Shown here piece after piece: positions 27,529 through 34,899 of a stretch of 64,000 bases of DNA (its first letter is position 1; each line of letters starts with the position of its first letter). This stretch comes from Beggiatoa leptomitoformis (lineage in GTDB: Bacteria; Pseudomonadota; Gammaproteobacteria; Beggiatoales; Beggiatoaceae). A program made the translations under genes and the position numbers. Location: contig NZ_CP012373.2 of NCBI RefSeq assembly GCF_001305575.3, positions 3,824,799 to 3,888,798 of the forward strand, read 5' to 3'. The notes beneath the pieces are model-generated. The model was not told where the DNA came from, did not search any database, and worked only from the letters and a program-made list of their open reading frames with translations.

Positions 27529-29040
27529 ATGATGGAATTAACCGTGTTAGGGCAGGAGCCTGTGGCAAAAGGCGGATGTTCTTCAAGCTCCTGTGGGAGT
27601 ACCGATGACCAATTAGGTCATCTGCCAGAAAATATCCGCGAAAAAGTTCACAATCACCCCTGCTATTCAGAAGAAGCGCATCACTACTACGCACGTATGC
27701 ACGTTGCCGTCGCGCCTGCCTGTAATATTCAATGCCATTACTGCAATCGTAAATATGATTGCGCTAACGAATCTCGTCCTGGCGTTGTTTCCGAATTACT
27801 AACGCCAGACCAAGCGATTAAAAAGACACTAGCCGTTGCGGCAACCATTCCTCAAATGACCGTATTAGGCATTGCAGGACCCGGTGACCCATTGGCAAAT
27901 CCTGAAAAGACCTTTGCAACTTTCCGCGCTTTATCAGAGCAAGCCCCTGATATTAAGCTGTGTGTGTCCACCAACGGTTTAGCTTTACCCGAATCAGTTG
28001 ATGAGTTGGCAAAACACAATATTGACCATGTCACAATCACCATTAACTGTGTTGACCCTGAAATTGGGGCGAAAATTTATCCTTGGATTTTCTGGAAAAA
28101 TCGCCGTATTAAAGGTATCAAAGGCGCGGAAATTCTGATTGAACAACAACAGAAAGGCTTAGAAATGCTCACCGCACGGGGCATTTTGGTCAAAGTTAAT
28201 TCTGTGATGATTCCCGGTGTTAATGACAAACATTTAGCCGAAGTTAGCAAGGTAGTGAAAGCCAAAGGCGCGTTTTTACATAATGTGATGCCCCTCATTG
28301 CCGAAGCTGAACACGGCACATTCTACGGTGTGATGGGACAACGTGGCCCTGAACCTTCAGAATTAAAAGAATTACAAGACCAATGCGAAGGCGACATGAA
28401 CATGATGCGCCATTGCCGTCAATGTCGTGCAGATGCTGTAGGCTTATTGGGTGAAGACAGAGGCTCTGAGTTTTCTGTTGATAAAATTGAAGAAATGGAA
28501 ATCAATTATCCCGAAGCAATGATTATGCGTGCTGAGGTTCATGCCAAAATTGAAGCTGAGTTAGCCGAGAAAAAAGCCAAGCAAAACAAACCACAATTGA
28601 TTCAATTAGAAGGTTTAGGTGGCAAACCCCGCAAAACTTATCGTCCTGTCCTTATGGCTGTTGCAACACAAGGCGGTGGTTTGATTAACCAACACTTTGG
28701 ACACGCTAAGGAATTTTTACGCTATGAAGTAACCGAAAGTGGCGCAAAAATGGTAGGACACGCCAAAACCGATTTATATTGCAGTGGCGATGATACTTGT
28801 GGCGAAGCCGAAACCACGTTACAAAAAACGATTCGTGCCTTAGATGGTTGTGAAGTCGTACTATGTTCAAAAATTGGTTATGAACCTTGGTCTATGTTAG
28901 AAACGGCGGGGATTCAACCCAATGGCGAACATGCGATGGAAGCCATTGAAGAAGCCTTGATGGCGGTTTATCAAGAAATGATTGAAAACGGCAAATTAGA
29001 CGACGTTGCAGAAACGGTAAATCGTCAAGCGATTGCCTAG
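27529..29040 (+). CDS. nifB: Nitrogenase cofactor biosynthesis protein NifB
   Basis: Radical-SAM enzyme that builds NifB-co, the carbide-containing Fe-S precursor of FeMo-co. About 503 residues from ATG 27529. The SAM cluster is C-NIQ-CHYC (CxxxCxxC), GIAGPGDPLANPEKT follows, then MMRHCRQCRADAVGLLGEDRG, and the C-terminus is a NifX/NafY-type domain (VLMAVATQGGGLINQHFGHAKEF). I choose 27529 because AGAGG lies 9 bases upstream; an upstream in-frame GTG at 27460 falls inside the sigma-54 promoter and cannot be translated from that transcript. First gene of the nif accessory operon. Confidence 0.97.
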   Translation: MMELTVLGQEPVAKGGCSSSSCGSTDDQLGHLPENIREKVHNHPCYSEEAHHYYARMHVAVAPACNIQCHYCNRKYDCANESRPGVVSELLTPDQAIKKTLAVAATIPQMTVLGIAGPGDPLANPEKTFATFRALSEQAPDIKLCVSTNGLALPESVDELAKHNIDHVTITINCVDPEIGAKIYPWIFWKNRRIKGIKGAEILIEQQQKGLEMLTARGILVKVNSVMIPGVNDKHLAEVSKVVKAKGAFLHNVMPLIAEAEHGTFYGVMGQRGPEPSELKELQDQCEGDMNMMRHCRQCRADAVGLLGEDRGSEFSVDKIEEMEINYPEAMIMRAEVHAKIEAELAEKKAKQNKPQLIQLEGLGGKPRKTYRPVLMAVATQGGGLINQHFGHAKEFLRYEVTESGAKMVGHAKTDLYCSGDDTCGEAETTLQKTIRALDGCEVVLCSKIGYEPWSMLETAGIQPNGEHAMEAIEEALMAVYQEMIENGKLDDVAETVNRQAIA

Positions 29041-29099
29041 ATATGGGTTTAGGGGCTGTGCTGACAGTCCCTTACAATAGAGATAATGGAGTTACGCTG

Positions 29100-29603
29100 A
29101 TGAACATGCCAAAAGTTAAAAGTTGTGACCGTTCATTTGCAACTGAAACTTGTAAACCTTGCTATCAAACATTAAGCGAGGCGAAACGAGAACAGTTTAT
29201 TCCCCTTTATTGTTTGCGGAATAAACAGCCCTATCGTTCTGTTTTAATGGCGGTTGCAAGCCATGGCGAGCTGATTAATCAGCAATTTGAACAAAGCCAA
29301 GCCTTTTTAATTTATGAAACAACTTGTCATGAAGTCAAATTCGTTGGGCGGTGTTGTGTCAAGTCCTGCGAAAATTGTACAAATGAAGAACAAGCGGTTG
29401 ACGAAGTTATCAATGCACTAGAGGGATGCGAAGTTGTTTTATGTACTGCTATTGGTCATAAAGCCCGCGTTGCATTAGAAAGTGCAAAAATTCAAGCAAA
29501 TAACAAACATCCATTAGAGCGCGTTGAAGACGCTTTACGGTCGGTTTATCAAACTATGTTAATGACAGGTAAGTTAGGACAAGAATCCTCACTCGCCTAT
29601 TAA
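29100..29603 (+). CDS. NifB C-terminal-domain paralog (NifX/NafY-like)
   Basis: Stand-alone protein of about 167 residues, clearly homologous to the C-terminal domain of the neighbouring NifB (YRSVLMAVASHGELINQQ versus YRPVLMAVATQGGGLINQH; ALEGCEVVLC versus ALDGCEVVLC). Such domains carry Fe-S/FeMo-co precursors. The HFGH motif holding the cofactor-binding histidine of this family is replaced by QFEQ. It has extra cysteines instead (RCCVKSCENC and an N-terminal CKPCYQ). Start ATG 29100 has a GGAG ribosome site; a longer frame from 29043 adds 19 residues. It lies 59 bp after nifB and is probably co-transcribed. Confidence 0.8.
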   Translation: MNMPKVKSCDRSFATETCKPCYQTLSEAKREQFIPLYCLRNKQPYRSVLMAVASHGELINQQFEQSQAFLIYETTCHEVKFVGRCCVKSCENCTNEEQAVDEVINALEGCEVVLCTAIGHKARVALESAKIQANNKHPLERVEDALRSVYQTMLMTGKLGQESSLAY

Positions 29604-29659
29604 AGACGTTGATAAACCCGCTATTGACTAAGATACATTATTGATAAGGAACGCTAATC

Positions 29660-29938
29660 ATGGCACTTAAAATCATTGATTCATGCGTAAACTGCTGGGC
29701 GTGTGAACCTGTCTGTCCTAGCAAAGCTATTTTTGAAGCAAAGCCCCATTTTTTAATCGACACGAAAAAATGCACCGAATGCGATGGCGATTTTAGCGAC
29801 CCGCAATGTGCCAGTATCTGTCCTATCGAAGGTGCAATTCTAACCAGTGCAGGCATTCCCTGTAATCCCCCCGGTTCATTGACAGGTATTCCGCCTGAAA
29901 AAATGCAAGCGGCAATGGCTGAGTTACGGGCGCACTAA
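29660..29938 (+). CDS. fdxN: 2[4Fe-4S] ferredoxin, nif-type (FdxN-like)
   Basis: Ferredoxin of 92 residues. Cluster one uses CVNCWACEPVCP, cluster two uses CTEC with an eight-residue insert before CASICP, the pattern of nif-associated ferredoxins such as FdxN. It lies between the NifB-domain paralog and the ArsC-like protein, and likely donates electrons to nitrogenase or NifB. A few bases (AAGGAAC) form the ribosome site. The symbol follows position and motif only. Confidence 0.88.
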   Translation: MALKIIDSCVNCWACEPVCPSKAIFEAKPHFLIDTKKCTECDGDFSDPQCASICPIEGAILTSAGIPCNPPGSLTGIPPEKMQAAMAELRAH

Positions 29939-29942
29939 GATT

Positions 29943-30365
29943 ATGGCGGAAATCGTTTTTTACGAAAAACCGGGGTGTGGCAATAACACCAAGCAAAAGA
30001 ATTTGTTGGCTGAGGCAGGGCATCATGTGCTTGCGAAAAACCTACTCACTGAAACATGGACAATTGAAAAACTGCTTGCTTTTTTAAAGCCTTATCCTGT
30101 TACAGACTGGTTTAATCGCGCTGCTCCTCGTGTTAAATCTGGTGAAGTCAACCCTGAGGCAGTCACGGCAGAAGAGGCTTTACAACTAATTCTTGCTGAA
30201 CCGTTGTTATTGCGTCGTCCTTTAATGCAAGTAGGCGATGACCGCCGTATAGGCTTTGACCCCGAAATGGTAGCCCAATGGATTGGATTAACGCCTGTGG
30301 AAACTGGAACAGACCTAGAATCCTGTCCACGCCAACACACGCATAATCCCTGTGCAGAACCTTAA
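29943..30365 (+). CDS. ArsC-like nitrogenase-associated protein
   Basis: Thioredoxin-fold protein of 140 residues from the ArsC/Spx superfamily. The N-terminus reads IVFYEKPGCGNNTKQ, where the ArsC-type CxxxxxR loop would be, and LRRPLMQVGDDRRIGFD is the matching C-terminal block. Members of this family are typically encoded between nifB/fdxN and nifQ in proteobacteria (sometimes called NifO). Its biochemical role is not settled. It starts 4 bases after the ferredoxin gene, so the two are surely co-transcribed. Confidence 0.88.
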   Translation: MAEIVFYEKPGCGNNTKQKNLLAEAGHHVLAKNLLTETWTIEKLLAFLKPYPVTDWFNRAAPRVKSGEVNPEAVTAEEALQLILAEPLLLRRPLMQVGDDRRIGFDPEMVAQWIGLTPVETGTDLESCPRQHTHNPCAEP

Positions 30366-30423
30366 ATCAGGTGGGTAAACGCTTATCCACCTATTAATAA
30401 GTCTGTTAAATTGCCTACTTTCT

Positions 30424-30446
30424 TGGGTGCGACAGTGTCGCACCCA
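30424..30446. other. Perfect 11-bp inverted repeat before the flavoprotein gene
   Basis: TGGGTGCGACA and TGTCGCACCCA flank one base, making a very stable hairpin. No T-run follows, so it is not an ordinary terminator. A second small repeat (CTCG-ACA-CGAG) follows at about 30453-30463. It sits in the 106-bp gap between the ArsC-like gene and the flavodiiron gene and could act in RNA processing or bind a dimeric regulator. Confidence 0.6.
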
Positions 30447-30471
30447 GTCGCGCTCGACACGAGTTTAGATT

Positions 30472-31767
30472 ATGAATGTGTTAGCAACTACTTTGCCAAA
30501 TAGTAGCGTCAATGTCGCGCAAACCCGTACAGCTTATCCACTATCGGAGCGTGTTTTTTGGATAGGGGCATTAGACCCTACCTTAAGAACGTTTGATATT
30601 ATTTTAAAAACTGCAAATGGTACGACCTATAACGCCTATTTAGTCCGAGGGAGCGAAGGGGTCGCGGTTATCGATACAGTTAAAGAAAATTATGCTGATG
30701 AGTTTTTTGCGCGTTTAGAATCGGTTGCCCGTTATGATGAAATTACCGTTATTGTTTTAAATCACTTAGAGCCAGACCACAGTGGTGCATTGCCTGAGTT
30801 ACTCAAACGTGCCCCTCAAGCCCGTTTGTACATCTCTTATAAAGCACAAACCATGTTGAAGGCCGTATTAAAAGGGGATGGGGAACTGTGTTTCACGCCT
30901 GTTAATACGAATCACACCGTTAGTTTAGGCGATTTAACCCTCCGTTTTTTGCATACTCCTTATTTACATTGGCCAGATACACAATGCACTTACCTAGAAG
31001 AAGAACAAATTCTTTTTTCAGGCGATGCATTTGGTTGCCATTTCTGTGACCCAAGATTATTTAATGATTTAGTTGGAGATTTCCGCTTTTCATTTGAGTA
31101 TTACTATGCGCATATCATGCGTCCGTTTAAAACGCATGTTCTCAACGCGCTAGCCCTGATAGAACCCCTACCGCTTAAAATTCTTGCCCCCACACATGGC
31201 CCCGTTTTGCGGGATAACCCCCAAAATTATGTTAAACGGTTTCGTGAATTAGCTAACCCGCGCTTACAAAAAGATACAAAAGACAAAACCCTGCTGGTTT
31301 TTTATATCAGTTCTTATGGTAATACCGCTAAAATGGCAGAGGCTGTGTATAGCGGGGCAAGCGCGGTTGAAGGAGTGCGTGTTTCCATTTTTGATTTAGA
31401 AGGGGGAGAAGTTGAGCCATTCGTTGATTTAATTGAAGAAGCTGATGGTGTTATTCTCGGCTCACCCACCATCAACGGAGATGCCACTAAACCCATGTGG
31501 GATTTGCTTTCCTCGCTAACCGTCATCAACCTACAGGGCAAAGTAGGCGCAGTGTTTGGCTCTTATGGCTGGTCTGGCGAGGCTGTCACCATGTTAGAAG
31601 ACCGGATTAGAGGGCTAAAATTCCGTGTTCCTATCAAAGGACTACGCGTTAAATTACGCCCTACGACGGAAGAGTTGGAAGACTGTTTTCAACTAGGACA
31701 ACAAATAGCAGAAGTGATGGTCGGCAAATACCAGCCAAAAGAAATTGATATGGCAGATTTACTGTAA
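30472..31767 (+). CDS. A-type flavodiiron protein (O2/NO reductase)
   Basis: Flavodiiron protein of 431 residues that reduces O2 to water or NO to N2O. The metallo-beta-lactamase-like domain has the diiron ligands HLEPDHSG (HxExDH), HTPYLHWPD, FSGDAFGCH and APTHGPV; the C-terminal flavodoxin domain starts near residue 268 with SSYGNTAKMAEAV and has GSPTINGDATKPMWD. Inside the nif operon it probably removes O2 near nitrogenase, using electrons from the adjacent ferredoxins. The start ATG 30472 has only a weak GAG ribosome site. Confidence 0.93.
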   Translation: MNVLATTLPNSSVNVAQTRTAYPLSERVFWIGALDPTLRTFDIILKTANGTTYNAYLVRGSEGVAVIDTVKENYADEFFARLESVARYDEITVIVLNHLEPDHSGALPELLKRAPQARLYISYKAQTMLKAVLKGDGELCFTPVNTNHTVSLGDLTLRFLHTPYLHWPDTQCTYLEEEQILFSGDAFGCHFCDPRLFNDLVGDFRFSFEYYYAHIMRPFKTHVLNALALIEPLPLKILAPTHGPVLRDNPQNYVKRFRELANPRLQKDTKDKTLLVFYISSYGNTAKMAEAVYSGASAVEGVRVSIFDLEGGEVEPFVDLIEEADGVILGSPTINGDATKPMWDLLSSLTVINLQGKVGAVFGSYGWSGEAVTMLEDRIRGLKFRVPIKGLRVKLRPTTEELEDCFQLGQQIAEVMVGKYQPKEIDMADLL

Positions 31768-32061
<294 letters not shown>

Positions 32062-32128
32062 TGAATGGACTGGATTAGGTCGGCATTAGTTGGATTTTTA
32101 TTAACAACACTTGTAAAAAGAGGATTTT

Positions 32129-32416
32129 ATGGCAAAAGCAGAACTCACCTTTGCGGATATCGGCAAAACTGTCACAGTTGCAGCAGGTACACGTGTCATT
32201 GAAGTATCTGAAAAGATTGGTGCAGGCTTGGTTTACGGTTGCCGTGAAGGTGATTGTGGTACCTGTATTATGGTGGTAGTAGATGGCTGGGATAATTTAT
32301 CTCAACCAACGGTATTAGAAGAACGTATTCTGCGTGAACATAACGTAGGCAGACACAGTCGTTTAGCGTGCCAAGCACAAGTTCTAGGTGGTTCTGTCAC
32401 CGTTAAACCCGCTTAA
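32129..32416 (+). CDS. [2Fe-2S] ferredoxin, second of three
   Basis: Ferredoxin of 95 residues, paralog of the preceding gene ([16 protein letters not shown] and RLACQAQVLGG). It keeps all four cysteine ligands. An AGAGGA ribosome site precedes ATG 32129. Confidence 0.9.
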   Translation: MAKAELTFADIGKTVTVAAGTRVIEVSEKIGAGLVYGCREGDCGTCIMVVVDGWDNLSQPTVLEERILREHNVGRHSRLACQAQVLGGSVTVKPA

Positions 32417-32449
32417 TAGTGTTGATTTTAAAGTTAGGAGTGAAGAATT

Positions 32450-32797
32450 ATGGCTAATATTACATTTAGCAACCCCAGCTATCGGGATAAAACCGTTTAT
32501 GCCGTCGCAGGTAGCCACACAGAAACCATTTTATCCATTGCCCGTGAATACAAAGTTCCAATAGAATTTAACTGTGGTGATGGTGAATGTGGTACTTGCG
32601 TTATCAAGGTAACAAGCCTTGATGAAAAAGGACGCATGAGCAGTTTCTTAACTGACAAAGAAAAGCTGGTATTAAAACAAGTTGGTAAATTAACCGCTGA
32701 AGATATAGAAAAAGCGGGAGTCTCTGATATCCCCCCACAATGGCGTTTAGCTTGCCAATTTATTGTGCGGGATGAAGATATTTTAGTCGAGTACTAA
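32450..32797 (+). CDS. [2Fe-2S] protein, FeSII (Shethna)-like
   Basis: Longer [2Fe-2S] protein of 115 residues with ligands NCGDGECGTCVI and RLACQF. The middle part (RMSSFLTDKEKLVLKQVGKL, then DIPPQWRLACQ and DEDILVEY) closely follows the FeSII (Shethna protein II) pattern known from Azotobacter, whose lysine-rich loop docks onto nitrogenase under O2 stress. I therefore read it as a FeSII-type nitrogenase-protection protein; this is by recollection of the family sequence. It sits in the nif operon beside an O2-reducing flavoprotein, which supports the idea. Confidence 0.78.
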   Translation: MANITFSNPSYRDKTVYAVAGSHTETILSIAREYKVPIEFNCGDGECGTCVIKVTSLDEKGRMSSFLTDKEKLVLKQVGKLTAEDIEKAGVSDIPPQWRLACQFIVRDEDILVEY

Positions 32798-32872
32798 GCC
32801 AGTTGTATCTCGTTTCTGCATTGGTAAACCATACAGAAACGAGAATTGATATAGAATTAAGAGGATAACATC

Positions 32873-33463
32873 ATGCACACAGAAGTGGTACACGCATCGA
32901 TTACTCAAACAGCTTCCCGTGATGTTCATTATGCAACCCTAATGGCACACGCGCACAATACGCCGAATAATCATCTTCTTGCTTGCATGATTGCCAGTTG
33001 GTTAGTAGGACAAGGCAATATGCCTACCCGTTTTGGTCTCAGTGAAACATCATGGAATAACTTACTTAACAACCATTTCCCTCATTATATTTTTCCGCAA
33101 CGTCTATTACCATCTGACACGATAGATGTATTACGTTTACCCGAATGTGACGAATTACGTACCCTATTTTTTTCCCACTGCGACACAATCACCCATGATA
33201 AACAATGCCTAGCCGACATCCTAATTACAGGCTGTATGGGGAGTGACCATCTATGGCAAGATTTGGGGTTATGGTCGCGCAAAGATTTAACCACCCTCAT
33301 GAAACATAATTTTCCAAGCTTAGCGGCAAAGAACGACCGCGATATGAAATGGAAAAAATTTTTCTACAAACAGCTTTGTCTGCAAGAAGGGATTTATATT
33401 TGTCGCGCCCCCTCCTGTGAAGTCTGTGCCGATTATCAAAAATGTTTTGGTAGCGAAGAATAA
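32873..33463 (+). CDS. nifQ: Nitrogenase molybdenum-donor protein NifQ
   Basis: NifQ of 196 residues, supplying Mo for FeMo-co assembly through a Mo-Fe-S cluster. The C-terminal motif CRAPSCEVCADYQKC (Cx4Cx2Cx5C) is diagnostic, and GCMGSDHLWQDLGLWSR is a conserved block. N-terminal 50 residues are helical and less conserved. Downstream of the ferredoxin genes and 64 bp before the SIR2-like gene, in the same direction. Confidence 0.92.
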   Translation: MHTEVVHASITQTASRDVHYATLMAHAHNTPNNHLLACMIASWLVGQGNMPTRFGLSETSWNNLLNNHFPHYIFPQRLLPSDTIDVLRLPECDELRTLFFSHCDTITHDKQCLADILITGCMGSDHLWQDLGLWSRKDLTTLMKHNFPSLAAKNDRDMKWKKFFYKQLCLQEGIYICRAPSCEVCADYQKCFGSEE

Positions 33464-33527
33464 CCCGCCTGACCGTGTATTGCTTACTCACACCAGTCAG
33501 CCATTGTAAATTTTTAGGAGTGTTTCC

Positions 33528-34403
33528 ATGTTTAAAGATATTATTACAGGCTTACAAAACGGTAGCGTTATCCCTTATTTAGGGGCGCACGCCCTAGTTG
33601 GTTCTACCAACAAATTAACAGGCGAACCCATCCCCGCTGATAGCAATAGCTTAATTTTGGCAATGAATAACGGGCAACCGATGGCACCCAAGTTAATGTA
33701 TGAATTCCCACGTGCTGCCATGAACCAAGAATTAAAAAAAGGACGCTCTTACGTCAACAAATTCTTAACCAAACTTTATGGCGAAACCCAATGGACACCT
33801 GCTCCATTACACACATGGTTAGCTAGTTTAAACCTGCCCTATTTGATTGATACGAACCGTGATACACATTTACAAGATGCCTATGCCAGTCGTCCCCATA
33901 CTCTTGTCGTTGGTACTGCGCGGCTTGGTGGCACAGACTACCGTTTTCACCTCTATCATTTTGATGGTGCTGAAGGTTCTAGCTATAAAGAAACAACATT
34001 AGAAGCGGTAGATACCAGCTTACCCGTTCTCTTCAAACCCCTAGGAACACCTCGCCCCGCCGCGAACTTCATCGCCTCAGATGCAGATTACGTTGATTAT
34101 ATTACTGAATTAATGGGAGGCTTTGGAATGCCTGCCTATTTGAAACAATATCGCCGTAACAAACAATATCTATTGCTTGGTTTACCATTAAATCGTGATA
34201 CGGAACGGATGATTTTATCCGACATCATTTACGACGCGGCTAAACCTGCGGGCTGGGCAGTCATTCCTGATGCAAATGATAAAGAAATTCGTTTCTGTAA
34301 AAAATTAGGGTTTGAAGTTATCAATGCAGAAGTTAAAGATTTACTCGCTGAAATAGGCATTGATGCACCTTCTATTAGAAAACCTTTAAGCGTTGCCGTT
34401 TAA
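33528..34403 (+). CDS. SIR2-like protein in the nif cluster
   Basis: Protein of 291 residues with SIR2-superfamily landmarks: SVIPYLGAHAL at the N-terminus (Rossmann glycine loop, GAG in many members), PLHTWLASLNLPYLIDTNRD (family TTNYD region, Asn and Asp kept), and LLLGLPLNRDTERMIL near the end. The family's catalytic His (KLHG-type motif) appears as FKPLGTP, without His, so NAD hydrolysis or deacylation may be lost. Start ATG 33528 has an AGGAG ribosome site. Last gene before a strong terminator, so part of the nif unit. Function unknown; it is not an obvious defence protein given its neighbours. Confidence 0.72.
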   Translation: MFKDIITGLQNGSVIPYLGAHALVGSTNKLTGEPIPADSNSLILAMNNGQPMAPKLMYEFPRAAMNQELKKGRSYVNKFLTKLYGETQWTPAPLHTWLASLNLPYLIDTNRDTHLQDAYASRPHTLVVGTARLGGTDYRFHLYHFDGAEGSSYKETTLEAVDTSLPVLFKPLGTPRPAANFIASDADYVDYITELMGGFGMPAYLKQYRRNKQYLLLGLPLNRDTERMILSDIIYDAAKPAGWAVIPDANDKEIRFCKKLGFEVINAEVKDLLAEIGIDAPSIRKPLSVAV

Positions 34404-34452
34404 AACGATATAACGATTTATTTTAATTTAAGTCCTTATCCCGTTCATTAAG

Positions 34453-34487
34453 ACCCAGCCAGTTTTAAAAACTGGCTGGGTTTTTTT
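34453..34487 (+). terminator. Strong terminator ending the nif operon
   Basis: Near-perfect stem (ACCCAGCCAGTTTT with AAAACTGGCTGGGT) and a run of seven T at 34481-34487. It follows the SIR2-like gene by about 50 bases. Confidence 0.95.
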
Positions 34488-34585
34488 GTCTATATAATGA
34501 TGAGAATCAAAAATAATAAGACTAAAAGCGTTATCCGTGTAGGGTGCATTATAGCGACAGTACTATAAAAAGATTAAATAGAATA

Positions 34586-34752
34586 TCCGTAAAAAGAGCT
34601 TATCAATAGAACAATTTGCTCGTTACCAAGCTCCGCTTGCCGAGTACAAGCGGACTTAAGCGTGGAGCGTTCAAGCAAGTACCCGCCAAGCAGAGCTTGG
34701 CGAATAGGCATTACCAAGTGAAACTTGGTAACGAGCAATACTTTTTTACGGA
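34586..34752. repeat. Hairpin-rich MITE-like inverted-repeat element
   Basis: About 167 bp with inverted arms: TCCGTAAAAAG at the left (34586-34596) against CTTTTTTACGGA at the right (34741-34752), and TTGCTCGTTACCAAG (34616-34630) against CTTGGTAACGAGCAA (34724-34738). Inside are shorter palindromes such as CGCCAAGCAGAGCTTGGCG and ACCAAGTGAAACTTGGT. It lies in a 496-bp gene-free gap (34404-34899) between the nif operon and the next gene. No clear target duplication was seen. Confidence 0.7.
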
Positions 34753-34771
34753 AATCTGTTGAATAGGTCAT
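34735..34771 (-). pseudogene. IS630-type transposase N-terminal scrap
   Basis: Reading leftward from ATG 34769-34771 gives MTYSTDFRKKVL, the usual start of IS630-family transposases, after which the frame enters the hairpin repeat and loses similarity. Only about 12 codons survive. The repeat's outer arm coincides with the FRKK codons. Confidence 0.5.
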
Positions 34772-34899
34772 TTCTTATTCCCTTTTTAAAATACGGTTAC
34801 TATATGTAACGCTAACACACGCTATAATAAATGCTTTTGTAAGCAGTCTAATAAAAAAACTTATCAAAGGAGCGGGGAATCGTTACCCAACATAACAGG

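Noticed and set aside
34574..34771. Open frame of 65 codons on the minus strand
   Set aside because: Only the first dozen codons resemble an IS630 transposase; the rest is the hairpin repeat read through, so it is listed as a scrap and a repeat.
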